Assembly: GCF_025751575.1 (NCBI RefSeq)
Contig: NZ_JAOWLA010000014.1
Location: 1 to 64,000, forward strand
DNA length: 64,000 nt
Direction: 5' to 3'
From: Albidovulum sediminicola
GTDB lineage: Bacteria; Pseudomonadota; Alphaproteobacteria; Rhodobacterales; Rhodobacteraceae
The notes beneath the pieces are model-generated. The model made no database searches. It saw only the letters and a list, made by a program, of their open reading frames with translations, and was not told the origin of the DNA. Shown here piece after piece: positions 45,655 to 54,737 of the stretch. Both the position numbers and the translations under genes were made by a program. Numbering within the stretch: the stretch's first letter is position 1; each line of letters starts with the position of its first letter.

Positions 45655-47229
45655 ATGGCCAAGATCGCTTTCATCCTGCTGTGTCACAAAGACCCCGAGG
45701 GCGTGATCCGCCAGGCAACAAGCTTGGCTGAGGCCGGGGACTGCGTGGCGATCCATTTCGACGGCCGGTCGGGCGATGACGCCTTCGCGCGCATCCGGCA
45801 GGGGCTGGAAGGGGTGGCGGGCGTCACCTTCGCGCGGCGGCGCATCAAATGCGGCTGGGGCGAGTGGAGCCTGGTCGCCGCCACGCTGGAGACCGTGCGG
45901 GCCGCGCGCAGGGCGTTTCCGGACGCGACCCATTACTACATGATTTCCGGCGATTGCATGGCGATCAAACCGGCCGCGCAGGCCCATGCCTTCCTGGATG
46001 CGGCGGATGTCGATTACATCGAAAGCTTCGATTTCCATCAAAGCGGCTGGATCAAGACCGGCATCCGCGAGGAACGCCTGATCTACCGGCATTTTTTCAA
46101 CGAGCGGCGGCGCAAGGCGCTGTTTTACTGGAGCCTCGGGCTTCAGCGGCGCCTGGGGCTGAAGCGGCCGGTTCCGGCGGGGCTGCGGATGATGATCGGC
46201 AGCCAGTGGTGGTGCCTCAGGCGCGACACCATCGACAAGCTCTTGGTCTTCTGCGACGCGCGCCCGGATGTCGTGCGCTTCTTCCGCGCCACCTGGATCC
46301 CGGACGAAACCTTCTTCCAGACGCTGGTGCGCCATCTGGTGCCCGCAAACGAGATCCAGGCAAGAACGCTGACCTTCCTTGCCTTCACCGACTACGGGAT
46401 GCCAACGACCTTTCATGACGACCACTACGATTTCCTGCTGGCGCAAGACAGCCTGTTCGCGCGCAAGATCAGCGCCGGGGCGTTGAGCCTGCGGCGGCGC
46501 CTGGCGCGGCAATACCAGCAAAGCGGAGTTGTGGACGCATCAGGCGGCGGCCGCCCGACGGTCGCCCTGATGACCGGCCTCGGGCGGGAGGGGCGCCGCT
46601 TCGCGCCCCGGATCTGGGAAGCTGGCGGCACCATCGGCGCTGGGCGCGAACTCCTCGTCCTCTCCTGCAAGAAATGGCACGTCGCAAAGCGCTTGGCCAC
46701 GGCCATCCGGGGGGTGACGGGCGTGCCCGCGCTTGACTACATCTTCGACGAGGCCGCGTCGGTCCTGCCTGACCTTGGCGGCATCGAACGATCCCTCGAC
46801 AAGCGATCACGCCACCGCCGCGCGGTGCTGCGGATGATCTTCGAACATTACGGAACCGACCGCCTGGCGATCTGCCTCGATCCTTCCAACGCGGACCTGA
46901 TCCGCGACTGCGCCGCGGACCCGGCGCGGGTCCGGGTGCTGGAAATCCGGACCGAGTTTTCCGACGACTACCTGGAAGGGCACGCGCACCGTGTGGGCCT
47001 TGCGGGCGATCGCACGCCGCCGTCGACCATGTTGGCCTTGCTACCTGCCATCCGCCGGCAGTTCGCGCTTGAGGGCGACCGGCTGGCCGAGGCCGCCGGC
47101 GCGGCACATATGTGCCTCGATCCGCGCGCCCGCGCCGAAGACAATGCCGCCACCCTTGCGCGCTTCCTGTCCATCCCCGATGAACAGGCGCGCAAGCTCG
47201 CATCGACGCCGCATCTTTTTGACGACTGA
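45655..47229 (+). CDS. Core-2/I-branching type glycosyltransferase with C-terminal extension
   Basis: A 524-residue protein. The N-terminal 260 residues follow the Branch (GT14) pattern: IAFILLCHKDPE, CVAIHFDG, CGWGEWSLVAATLE, THYYMISGDCMAIK, and SQWWCLRRDTIDKLL, implying transfer of a sugar such as GlcNAc onto a glycan. Residues 290-524 form a separate domain I do not recognise, starting near RPTVALMTGLGREGRRF. No signal peptide; probably cytoplasmic. It shares a 140-nt divergent region with the sulfotransferase gene, and HIT lies 8 nt downstream. Confidence 0.8.
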   Translation: MAKIAFILLCHKDPEGVIRQATSLAEAGDCVAIHFDGRSGDDAFARIRQGLEGVAGVTFARRRIKCGWGEWSLVAATLETVRAARRAFPDATHYYMISGDCMAIKPAAQAHAFLDAADVDYIESFDFHQSGWIKTGIREERLIYRHFFNERRRKALFYWSLGLQRRLGLKRPVPAGLRMMIGSQWWCLRRDTIDKLLVFCDARPDVVRFFRATWIPDETFFQTLVRHLVPANEIQARTLTFLAFTDYGMPTTFHDDHYDFLLAQDSLFARKISAGALSLRRRLARQYQQSGVVDASGGGRPTVALMTGLGREGRRFAPRIWEAGGTIGAGRELLVLSCKKWHVAKRLATAIRGVTGVPALDYIFDEAASVLPDLGGIERSLDKRSRHRRAVLRMIFEHYGTDRLAICLDPSNADLIRDCAADPARVRVLEIRTEFSDDYLEGHAHRVGLAGDRTPPSTMLALLPAIRRQFALEGDRLAEAAGAAHMCLDPRARAEDNAATLARFLSIPDEQARKLASTPHLFDD

Positions 47230-47237
47230 GGAACGAC

Positions 47238-47621
47238 ATGGCCTATACCTACGACCCGCAGAACATCTTCGCCCGCATCCTGCGCGGCGAGATCCCCAAC
47301 AACACGGTGCTGGAGACCGAGCATACGCTTGCCTTCCATGACATTGGTCCGCAGGCCCCGATCCATGTGCTCGTGATCCCGAAGGGGGCCTATGTGAACT
47401 TCGACCATTTCGCGACCGGCGCCAGCGCCGAGGAGATCGCGGACTTCACCCGCGCCGCGGCCGAGGTCTGTCGGATCGTCGGCGCCACGCCGGGCGAAGG
47501 CGGCGGCGGCTATCGCACCATCTCCAACGCCGGAGAGGCGGGCGTGCAGGAAGTGCCGCACTACCATCTGCACATCCTGGGCGGCCGCGTTCTGGGCCGG
47601 ATGCTGCAGCGCATCGACTGA
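47238..47621 (+). CDS. HIT-family nucleotide-binding protein (HinT-like)
   Basis: A 127-residue protein with the histidine triad HYHLHILGG near the C-terminus and NIFARILRGEIPNNTV near the start, the HinT branch. Members hydrolyse AMP-linked amines or acyl adenylates. It begins 8 nt after the glycosyltransferase stop with GAGGAAC before the ATG. Confidence 0.93.
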   Translation: MAYTYDPQNIFARILRGEIPNNTVLETEHTLAFHDIGPQAPIHVLVIPKGAYVNFDHFATGASAEEIADFTRAAAEVCRIVGATPGEGGGGYRTISNAGEAGVQEVPHYHLHILGGRVLGRMLQRID

Positions 47622-47722
47622 CTTCACCAGTGTGGCGGTGAAAGCGGCCGGGGCGGCTTGCCGCCGCCCGCAGGATCGCTATCATGCCGCGCCGGAATCC
47701 AATGCCTGACGGAGCTTGCCCC

Positions 47723-47908
47723 ATGCCCATCCCCGCCCCCGAGACCGAGGTTGTCACGACCTGGAAAGTGGCCTGTGACGGGGGCGAGGGCGCGCTGGGC
47801 CACCCGCGCGTCTGGCTGACGATCCCGCACGACGCGGGCTTCGTCGAATGCGGCTATTGCGACAAGAAATTCGTGATCGACCGCGACCATGCGCATGACG
47901 ATCACTAG
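47723..47908 (+). CDS. Small zinc-finger protein (NDUFS6/CHCC-type)
   Basis: About 61 residues. [19 protein letters not shown] followed by [12 protein letters not shown] gives the Cys, His and CxxC set of the zf-CHCC domain (PF10276-type), related to the complex I accessory subunit NDUFS6. Role is unproven. ATG 47723 follows GGAG; ATGs at 47684 and 47702 are less likely. Confidence 0.8.
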   Translation: MPIPAPETEVVTTWKVACDGGEGALGHPRVWLTIPHDAGFVECGYCDKKFVIDRDHAHDDH

Positions 47909-47941
47909 GCCGGCTCGGCCGTCCTGACCCCGGGGGTGGGC

Positions 47942-48277
47942 ATGTTCAAGGCCTATGCCTTCCTGCTGGCGGCCATCGTCGCCGAGGTGATCGCCACGAC
48001 GGCGCTCGCGCGGTCCGCCAGTTTCACCCGCCTCGCGCCCACGGTCGTCACCGTTGCGGGCTATGCCTTCGCCTTCTGGTGCCTGTCCTTTCCCCTGCGC
48101 GTCATGCCGACGGGCGTGGTCTACGCGATCTGGTCGGGGCTGGGCATCGTGCTGATTGCGCTGGTGGGATATTTCTGGGCGCGCCAGACCCTGGATGCCG
48201 CCGCCCTTTCGGGCCTCGGGCTGATCCTGGCCGGGGTGCTGGTCATCAACCTCTTTTCCAACAGCGTCGCGCACTAG
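47942..48277 (+). CDS. Small multidrug resistance (SMR) transporter
   Basis: A 111-residue inner-membrane protein with four helices. The first carries the essential Glu in IVAEVIATT, then TGVVYAIWSGLGIVLIALVG in helix three and the GVLVINLFS ending, which resembles EmrE. It exports cationic compounds by proton exchange. ATG 47942 is preferred over the GTG at 47936. Confidence 0.9.
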   Translation: MFKAYAFLLAAIVAEVIATTALARSASFTRLAPTVVTVAGYAFAFWCLSFPLRVMPTGVVYAIWSGLGIVLIALVGYFWARQTLDAAALSGLGLILAGVLVINLFSNSVAH

Positions 48278-48364
48278 CGCCTTCCTGCGGGACCCGCGGC
48301 GGGTGGAACCTCCACGCGGAACGTGACAATACTCCGGTGACGACGGCGCAGGGGGAGACGCGAC

Positions 48365-51196
48365 ATGACCTTTGGCAAGGGCTGCCATCTGCATCTGATC
48401 GACGGGTCGGCCTTCATCTTCCGCGCCTATCACGCGCTGCCACCCTTGACGCGCAAGTCCGATGGGTTGCCCATCGGCGCGGTCGCGGGGTTCTGCAACA
48501 TGCTTTGGGGGCAGTTGACCCAGAACCGGGGCAGGACCGGTCCCACCCATATCGCGGTCGTCTTCGACTATTCGTCCAAGACCTTCCGCGATGACATCTA
48601 CGACAAGTACAAGGCCAACCGCCCCGAGCTGCCCGAGGATCTGCGCCCGCAGTTCCCCCTGACCCGCGAGGCCACCCGCGCCTTCAACGTCGCCTGTCTT
48701 GAGATGGAGGGCTATGAGGCCGACGATATCATCGCGACCCTGGCGCGGCGCGCGACCGAGGCGGGGGGCGAAGTCACCATCATCTCCTCCGACAAGGACC
48801 TGATGCAACTGGTGGGCAACGGCGTCGTGATGTTCGACGCGATGAAGAATCGCACCATCGACCGCGACGAGGTGATCGAGAAATTCGGCGTCCCGCCCGA
48901 ACGTGTCGTGGATGTTCAGTCGCTGGCGGGCGACAGCGTGGACAACGTGCCGGGCGCGCCGGGCATCGGTATCAAGACGGCCGCGCTTCTGATCAACGAA
49001 TATGGCGATCTGGAAACGCTCCTGTCGCGGGCCGAAGAGATCAAGCAGCCCAAGCGCCGCGCGGCGCTGATCGAAAACGCCGACCTGATCCGGGTATCGA
49101 AACGGCTGGTGACGCTGGATGCGCAGGCACCCGTGACCGAATCGCTCGACGCACTGGAGGTGCGCGACCCCGAGGCCGAACCGCTGATGGCGTTCCTTTC
49201 GCAGATGGAGTTCCGGACCCTGACCCGCCGCGTGGCCGAGGCGCTGAAGATCGAGCCGCCGGTCATGGCGGACAACAGCCTGACGCCGGATCACGCCGAA
49301 AAGGCGGCCGACGACCCGGCGCCGGCGTCAACGCCGGTGCCCTTCTCCCACGGTGACTATGAATGCGTCCGCGACCGCGCCGCGCTCGACCGTTGGATCG
49401 CGGCGATCCGAGAGGCGGGCCATGTCGCCGTCGATACCGAAACCACCAGCCTCGACGAGATGCGCGCCGCGCTGGTCGGCATCTCGCTTTCGGTGGTGCC
49501 GGGGCAGGCCTGCTACATCCCGCTGGGCCACCGTCAGGGTGGCGACCTTTTCGCGGGCGACGCGCTCAGCGATGGCCAAATGCCGCTGGACGAGGCGCTG
49601 GCCGCGCTGAAACCGGTGCTGGAGGATGCCTCGATCCTCAAGATCGGCCAGAACATGAAATACGACTGGAAGATCTTCGCCCGCCACGGCATCCGCATCG
49701 CGCCCTTTGATGACACGATGCTGATGAGCTACGCGATGCACGCGGGGCTGCACAACCACGGCATGGATGGGCTCTCGGAACGCTACCTCGGCCACAAGCC
49801 GATCGAGATCAAGTCGCTCCTGGGCTCTGGCAAATCCGCGATCACCTTCGATCGGGTCCCGGTCGATGACGCGGTGAAATACGCCGCCGAAGACGCCGAC
49901 GTGACGCTGCGCCTCTGGCAAGCTTTCAAGCCCGACCTGCACCGCGCCGCCGTGACCACGGTTTACGAGACCCTGGAACGCCCACTGGTCCCGGTCCTGG
50001 CCGAGATGGAGATGGCGGGCATCCGCGTCGATCCGAACGTGCTGTCGCGCATGTCGAACGCCTTCGCCCAGAAGATGGCCGGGCTGGAAGCGGAGATCCA
50101 TGAGATCGCCGGCCAACCCTTCAACGTCGGTTCGCCCAAGCAACTGGGAGAGATCCTTTTTGACGCCATGGGCGTGCCCGGCGGCGAAAAGGGCAAGACC
50201 GGCGCCTATTCCACGGGTGCCGACGTGCTGGAGGACATCGCCGCCAACACCGACCTTGGCCGCCCGGCCGATCTGGCCGCGCGGGTGTTGGACTGGCGGC
50301 AGGTCTCGAAGCTGAAATCGACCTACACCGACGCGCTGCAGGGCCACATCAACCCGGACACGGGCCGCGTCCACACCAGCTATTCGATCGCTGGCGCGAA
50401 CACCGGGCGTCTGGCCTCGACCGACCCCAACCTTCAGAACATTCCCGTCAGGACCGAAGAGGGCCGCCGCATCCGGGAGGCCTTCGTGGCCGGTCCCGGC
50501 ATGCGGCTCGTCAGCCTCGACTACAGCCAGATCGAGCTGCGGATCCTCGCCCATGTGGCCGACATCCCGGCGCTGAAACAGGCGTTCCGAGACGGCATCG
50601 ACATCCACGCGATGACGGCAAGCCAGATGTTCGGGGTGCCCCTGGACGAGATGACGCCCGAGGTCCGCAGGCGGGCCAAGGCAATCAACTTCGGCGTCAT
50701 CTACGGTATCTCGGGCTTCGGCCTCGCGCGGAACCTGCGCATCCCGCGGGCCGAGGCGCAGGCTTTCATCGACACCTATTTCGAGCGCTTTCCCGGCATT
50801 CGCGAATACATGGACCGGACGGTCGCCTTCGCCAAGGACAAGGGTTTCGTCCAGACGCTTTTCGGGCGCAAGATCCACACGCCCGAGATCAACGCCAAGG
50901 GACCGACCGCGGGCTTCGCCCGCCGCGCGGCGATCAACGCACCGATTCAGGGGGCCGCCGCCGACATCATCCGCCGCGCCATGATCCGCATGCCGGATGC
51001 GATCCGCGGCCTGCCCGCGACCATGCTCCTGCAGGTTCATGACGAACTGTTGTTCGAGGTCGAGGACGGCGCCGTCGAAGACCTGATCACGGCTGCGCGC
51101 AAGACAATGGAGGGGGCGGCCCATCCCGCGGTACATCTGGACGTTCCGCTGATCGCCGATTCCGGGCAGGGCGCGAACTGGGCCGAGGCGCACTGA
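48365..51196 (+). CDS. polA: DNA polymerase I
   Basis: A 943-residue enzyme with three domains: 5'-3' exonuclease (about residues 1-290; DGSAFIFRAYHAL, SLAGDSVDNVPGAPGIG), a 3'-5' proofreading domain (about 330-520) whose catalytic DxE is intact in VAVDTETTSLD, and the polymerase domain (about 540-943) with DYSQIELRILAH (motif A), RRAKAINFGVIYGIS (motif B) and QVHDELLFEV (motif C). It fills gaps in repair and lagging-strand synthesis. GGGGAG precedes the ATG. Confidence 0.97.
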   Translation: MTFGKGCHLHLIDGSAFIFRAYHALPPLTRKSDGLPIGAVAGFCNMLWGQLTQNRGRTGPTHIAVVFDYSSKTFRDDIYDKYKANRPELPEDLRPQFPLTREATRAFNVACLEMEGYEADDIIATLARRATEAGGEVTIISSDKDLMQLVGNGVVMFDAMKNRTIDRDEVIEKFGVPPERVVDVQSLAGDSVDNVPGAPGIGIKTAALLINEYGDLETLLSRAEEIKQPKRRAALIENADLIRVSKRLVTLDAQAPVTESLDALEVRDPEAEPLMAFLSQMEFRTLTRRVAEALKIEPPVMADNSLTPDHAEKAADDPAPASTPVPFSHGDYECVRDRAALDRWIAAIREAGHVAVDTETTSLDEMRAALVGISLSVVPGQACYIPLGHRQGGDLFAGDALSDGQMPLDEALAALKPVLEDASILKIGQNMKYDWKIFARHGIRIAPFDDTMLMSYAMHAGLHNHGMDGLSERYLGHKPIEIKSLLGSGKSAITFDRVPVDDAVKYAAEDADVTLRLWQAFKPDLHRAAVTTVYETLERPLVPVLAEMEMAGIRVDPNVLSRMSNAFAQKMAGLEAEIHEIAGQPFNVGSPKQLGEILFDAMGVPGGEKGKTGAYSTGADVLEDIAANTDLGRPADLAARVLDWRQVSKLKSTYTDALQGHINPDTGRVHTSYSIAGANTGRLASTDPNLQNIPVRTEEGRRIREAFVAGPGMRLVSLDYSQIELRILAHVADIPALKQAFRDGIDIHAMTASQMFGVPLDEMTPEVRRRAKAINFGVIYGISGFGLARNLRIPRAEAQAFIDTYFERFPGIREYMDRTVAFAKDKGFVQTLFGRKIHTPEINAKGPTAGFARRAAINAPIQGAAADIIRRAMIRMPDAIRGLPATMLLQVHDELLFEVEDGAVEDLITAARKTMEGAAHPAVHLDVPLIADSGQGANWAEAH

Positions 51197-51212
51197 TCCC
51201 GAGGGCATGGAA

Positions 51213-51339
51213 GCGAGGGCGCTGCCCTCGCGCTCCCGGAGTATTTGGACCAGAATGAACATTCGGCTCGAAGAAGACGCCCCTCTTTCATTCTGGCTCA
51301 AATACTCTCGGGGGGTGCGGGGGGCAGAAGGCCCCCCGC
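51213..51339. repeat. Large near-palindromic repeat after polA (copy B, inverted pair)
   Basis: Left half: hairpin GCGAGGGC-GCT-GCCCTCGC (51213-51231), then CTCCCGGAGTATTT and GGACCAGAATGAA (to 51259). Right half is its mirror: TTCATTCTGG-CTCAAATACTC (51287-51307), then a G-run and a hairpin GCGGGGGGC/GCCCCCCGC (51317-51339). The 21-bp arms match at 19 positions with a 27-nt centre. The element fills the polA to CDF gap and could stop transcription on either strand. Confidence 0.75.
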
Positions 51340-51399
51340 TTGACGCTGCAACCGCCGCGTGATCCGCTGAGCGCGCGACCCTGAACACCGAGGCCGACC

Positions 51400-52314
51400 T
51401 TGCCCCATGATCACGGACACCGTCATTCCCATGGTCACTTGCATGACCCTGAAGGGCGGGGCGACTGGCAGGTGGCGGCGGCGGTCGTGGTCAACCTGAT
51501 CCTGACGGTGGCGCAGATCGCGGGCGGGGTCATCTCGGGCTCGGTTGCGCTTGTCGCGGATGCGATCCACAACCTCTCGGACGCGCTGGCGCTGGTCATT
51601 GCCTTCGCGGCGCGCCGGATCGCCCGCCGGCCGGCCAATCCCGTGATGTCCTTCGGCTACGGACGGGCAGAGGTCGTCGCGGCGCTGGTCAATTACACGA
51701 CGCTGATCGTCATCTGCCTCTGGCTTGGATACGCCGCGATCGAGCGGATGATCGACCCGCCGCCGGTCGAGGGGATGATTGTCGTCTCCCTTGCCGCCTT
51801 GGCGCTGGCGATCGATCTGATCACGGCGGCGCTGACCTTTCGGCTGTCGCGCGAAAGCATGAACATTCGTGCGGCCTTCCTGCACAACCTGTCGGACGCG
51901 GGCACCTCGGTCGCCGTCATCGTGAGCGGGCTTCTGGTCATGTGGTACGACTGGCGCCTGGCCGACCCGCTGATCACGCTGGTGATCTCGCTCTGGATCC
52001 TCTGGCACTGTTTCGTCGAGATCGTCCCGGCGATCCGTATCCTGATGTTGGCCGCGCCCGCCGGGCTCGACCCCGAGGAGATCCGGCGGCACATCGACGC
52101 GGTCGAGGGGGTGGCGGGCATCCATCACCTTCACCTGTGGCAGATCGATGAGCACCGCAATTCACTTGAGGCGCATCTGGTTCTGGCCGCGGGTCAGGAG
52201 CCGCGAGAAGTCCTGGTCCGGGTCAAGGCGATGCTGGAGGCGCATTTCGGCCTGCGCCATGCGACCTTTGAGGTGGAGCAACCCGGACAGGGCTGCGCCG
52301 GCGGCAGCTGCTAG
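51400..52314 (+). CDS. Cation diffusion facilitator (CzcD-type) metal exporter
   Basis: A 304-residue inner-membrane protein. A His-rich start (HDHGHRHSHGHLHD) is followed by six helices with the metal-site pattern LVADAIHNLSDALALV (Asp and His) and AAFLHNLSDAGTSVAVI, and a cytoplasmic C-terminal domain with HHLHLWQIDEHRNSLEAHLV. It likely exports Zn, Co or Cd. The only possible start is TTG at 51400, since a TGA lies six codons upstream. Confidence 0.9.
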   Translation: MPHDHGHRHSHGHLHDPEGRGDWQVAAAVVVNLILTVAQIAGGVISGSVALVADAIHNLSDALALVIAFAARRIARRPANPVMSFGYGRAEVVAALVNYTTLIVICLWLGYAAIERMIDPPPVEGMIVVSLAALALAIDLITAALTFRLSRESMNIRAAFLHNLSDAGTSVAVIVSGLLVMWYDWRLADPLITLVISLWILWHCFVEIVPAIRILMLAAPAGLDPEEIRRHIDAVEGVAGIHHLHLWQIDEHRNSLEAHLVLAAGQEPREVLVRVKAMLEAHFGLRHATFEVEQPGQGCAGGSC

Positions 52315-52318
52315 GCGT

Positions 52319-53068
52319 TCAGCCGATCCAGGCCAGGCCCGCGCCGGTGACCGTTTCCGGCGCGTATTCCCCGCTGACCCAGCCGGTGTAGCCGTCGGCA
52401 TCGAGCCGCGCGAAGAAGGCGGGATAGTCTATCTCTCCGCCCAGGGGTTCGTGGCGGCCTGGAAAGCCCGCGACCTGAACGTGGCGCGCGCGGTGGCCAT
52501 GGGCAGCCCAGGTGCCCATCACGTCGCCGGTGATCCGGTGGGCGTGGTAGGCGTCGAATTGCAGCGCGAGGTTCGGCGCCGCGACCGCATCCAGCACGCG
52601 CGCGGCGGTGTCGTAGTCGGCGAGGAAATAGCCCGGCATGTCGATCCTGTTGATCGGCTCGATCGTCAGGCTCTGCCGCGGCGCGCGCGCCACAGCCCAA
52701 CGCAGGTTCTCGATAAAGACGGCCTCTGCCTCCGGGCCTTCGGCCGCGCCCGCCATGATATGGATGTGAAGCGGCTTGAGCACCTGTGCGAAGCGCAGCG
52801 TGCGGTCGAAGTCGCGGCGGAACCGCGCCTCGACCCCCGGAACGGCGGCGAAGCCCTGTGGGCCGCCAGTGGCGTTTGGCGGCGGGCAGTTCATCAGGAC
52901 GAAGCTCAGGCGGCTGAAGATCAGCTGGTCGCGCATGTCCTGCGTCGGGTGATCGTAGGGGAACAGCACCTCGACCCCTTCGAACCCCGCATCCTTCGCG
53001 GCGCGGAAGCGCTCCATGAAGGGCAGTTCCTGGAAGAGCCACGTCAGGTTTGCCGCAAACCTCGGCAT
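52319..53068 (-). CDS. hyi: Hydroxypyruvate isomerase-family protein
   Basis: A 249-residue TIM-barrel of the Hyi/OtnI sugar isomerase group: MPRFAANLTWLFQELPFMER at the start, GFEGVEVLFPYD, IEPINRIDMPGYFL and FDAYHAHRITGD, with Glu and His residues placed for a divalent metal. It interconverts hydroxypyruvate and tartronate semialdehyde, or a related compound. The next glycolate genes are 8 kb away. Convergent with the CDF gene, 4 nt apart. Confidence 0.85.
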   Translation of the reverse strand: MPRFAANLTWLFQELPFMERFRAAKDAGFEGVEVLFPYDHPTQDMRDQLIFSRLSFVLMNCPPPNATGGPQGFAAVPGVEARFRRDFDRTLRFAQVLKPLHIHIMAGAAEGPEAEAVFIENLRWAVARAPRQSLTIEPINRIDMPGYFLADYDTAARVLDAVAAPNLALQFDAYHAHRITGDVMGTWAAHGHRARHVQVAGFPGRHEPLGGEIDYPAFFARLDADGYTGWVSGEYAPETVTGAGLAWIG

Positions 53069-53069
53069 C

Positions 53070-53669
53070 TCAGCCCAGCTCCGCCGAGGGGATCACGGGG
53101 AAGAAGCGCCCGCCCGACCAGAGCCCGAACCAGCTTTCGCCCGCGTGCGCCTCATGCGCGCCAAGCTCGATCAGGCGGTAGAAGGTCTTGCGGTCGATCA
53201 GCGCCTCCAGGTTGGCGCGCACGAGGATGTAGGGCGAGGGCTCGCCGGTTTCCGGATCGCGGACGACCCGGATAGGGTGGTCGGGACCGGCGGTGACCTC
53301 GTCCTCGACATTGGTGAGGAAGGTGATCGACTGCTCGCGACCCTCGCCCGTGGCGTTGGCGTCCACCGCGACGAAGGGGGCGTCGATGACGCGGATGCCG
53401 ACCTTTTCCACCGGGGTGACGAGGAAATAGTCCTCCCCGTCCTTGCGGATGATCGAGGAGAAGAGCTTGACCAGCGCGTGCCGCCCGATGGGTGTGCCGA
53501 GGTAGAACCAGGTGCCGTCGCGGCGGATCTCCATGTCGAGGTCGCCGCAGAAGGGCGGGTTCCACAGGTGCACGGGCGGCGGCCCCTTCTTGCCCGCCGC
53601 CTTCGCCGCCGCCGCGAGGTTTTCCGCCGAGGGCTTCACGATCTGTTGTTCGGCTGGCGTTTTAGTCAT
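53070..53669 (-). CDS. DUF1285-family protein
   Basis: A 199-residue protein of unknown function. The N-terminal 30 residues are Ala/Lys-rich; the core has HLWNPPFCGDLDMEIRRDGTWFYLGTPIGR, then KDGEDYFLVTPVEKVGI, the pattern of DUF1285. It is probably cytosolic. It is divergent from moxR with only 60 nt between, so the two may share a control region, and one base separates it from hyi. Confidence 0.8.
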   Translation of the reverse strand: MTKTPAEQQIVKPSAENLAAAAKAAGKKGPPPVHLWNPPFCGDLDMEIRRDGTWFYLGTPIGRHALVKLFSSIIRKDGEDYFLVTPVEKVGIRVIDAPFVAVDANATGEGREQSITFLTNVEDEVTAGPDHPIRVVRDPETGEPSPYILVRANLEALIDRKTFYRLIELGAHEAHAGESWFGLWSGGRFFPVIPSAELG

Positions 53670-53729
53670 TGGTGCCGCTTCCGATATCTGCCTTTATGGT
53701 GGAACTACCACGAGGAAGGAGCGATTGTC

Positions 53730-54737
53730 ATGACCGCGGGCGCCGATTTGATCGCCGAAATCGAGGATCTTGGACGCCGGCTGGCGGAGGCGAAGAGCTC
53801 CATCAACCGCCGCTTCATCGGGCAGGACAGGGTCGTTGACCTGACGCTGACGGCACTTCTGTGCGGCGGCCACGGGCTTCTGGTCGGTCTGCCGGGGCTG
53901 GGCAAGACCATGCTGGTCGATACGCTTTCGACCGTGATGGGGCTGAAATCCTCGCGCATCCAGTTCACGCCGGACCTGATGCCCGCCGACATCCTGGGGT
54001 CCGAGGTGCTGGAGACCGCAGCCGACGGAACGCGGTCTTTCCGCTTCATCGAGGGGCCGGTCTTCTGCCAGCTTCTGATGGCGGATGAGATCAACCGGGC
54101 GAGCCCGCGCACGCAGTCGGCGCTTTTGCAGGCGATGCAGGAACGCGAGGTTACGATTGCGGGCCAGCATCGGCCGCTGGGGCGACCCTTCCATGTGCTG
54201 GCCACCCAGAACCCGATCGAGCAGGAAGGGACCTATCCCCTGCCGGAGGCGCAGCTGGACCGCTTCCTGTTGCAGATCGACGTGGACTACCCCGACCGCG
54301 CGACCGAGCGCGACATCCTGATCGCGACGACGGGGACCGAGATGGCCGAGGCCACGCAGGTCTTTGGCGCCGATGACCTGATCGCCGCGCAGCGCACCGT
54401 CCGGCGGATGCCGGTGGGCGAGAAAGTGGTCGACCTTATCCTGGATCTGGTCCGCGCCTGCCGCCCCGGCGAGCCCGAGGCGGGCGCGGCGGTGGCCGGG
54501 TCCGTGGCCTGGGGCCCGGGGCCGCGCGCGGCGCAGGCGCTGATGCTGGGCGTGCGGGCACGCGCGCTGCTGGACGGACGCCTGGCGCCCTCGGCCGAGG
54601 ATGTCCTGGCGCTGGCGCGCCCGGTTCTGACCCACCGCATGGCGCTGTCCTTCGCGGCGCGGGCGCGCGGCGAAAGCCTGGCCGAGCTGATCGACAGCGT
54701 GGCGCGTGACGTCAGCCGGATCGAGGCTGCGGCATGA
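53730..54737 (+). CDS. MoxR-type AAA+ ATPase
   Basis: A 335-residue ATPase. Walker A is GLPGLGKTM (about residues 59-67), Walker B MADEINRASPRTQSALLQAMQER, sensor 1 ATQNPIEQEGTYPLPEAQLDRF, and arginine-finger segments follow. MoxR proteins are chaperone-like ATPases that work with VWA-domain partners. ATG 53730 follows GGAAGGAG. Its stop overlaps the DUF58 start by 4 nt, the first of three such overlaps. Confidence 0.93.
   Translation: MTAGADLIAEIEDLGRRLAEAKSSINRRFIGQDRVVDLTLTALLCGGHGLLVGLPGLGKTMLVDTLSTVMGLKSSRIQFTPDLMPADILGSEVLETAADGTRSFRFIEGPVFCQLLMADEINRASPRTQSALLQAMQEREVTIAGQHRPLGRPFHVLATQNPIEQEGTYPLPEAQLDRFLLQIDVDYPDRATERDILIATTGTEMAEATQVFGADDLIAAQRTVRRMPVGEKVVDLILDLVRACRPGEPEAGAAVAGSVAWGPGPRAAQALMLGVRARALLDGRLAPSAEDVLALARPVLTHRMALSFAARARGESLAELIDSVARDVSRIEAAA

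Noticed and set aside
49328-51388. A 686-codon minus-strand frame over polA
   Set aside because: polA is unambiguous on the plus strand. The antisense translation has no motif.
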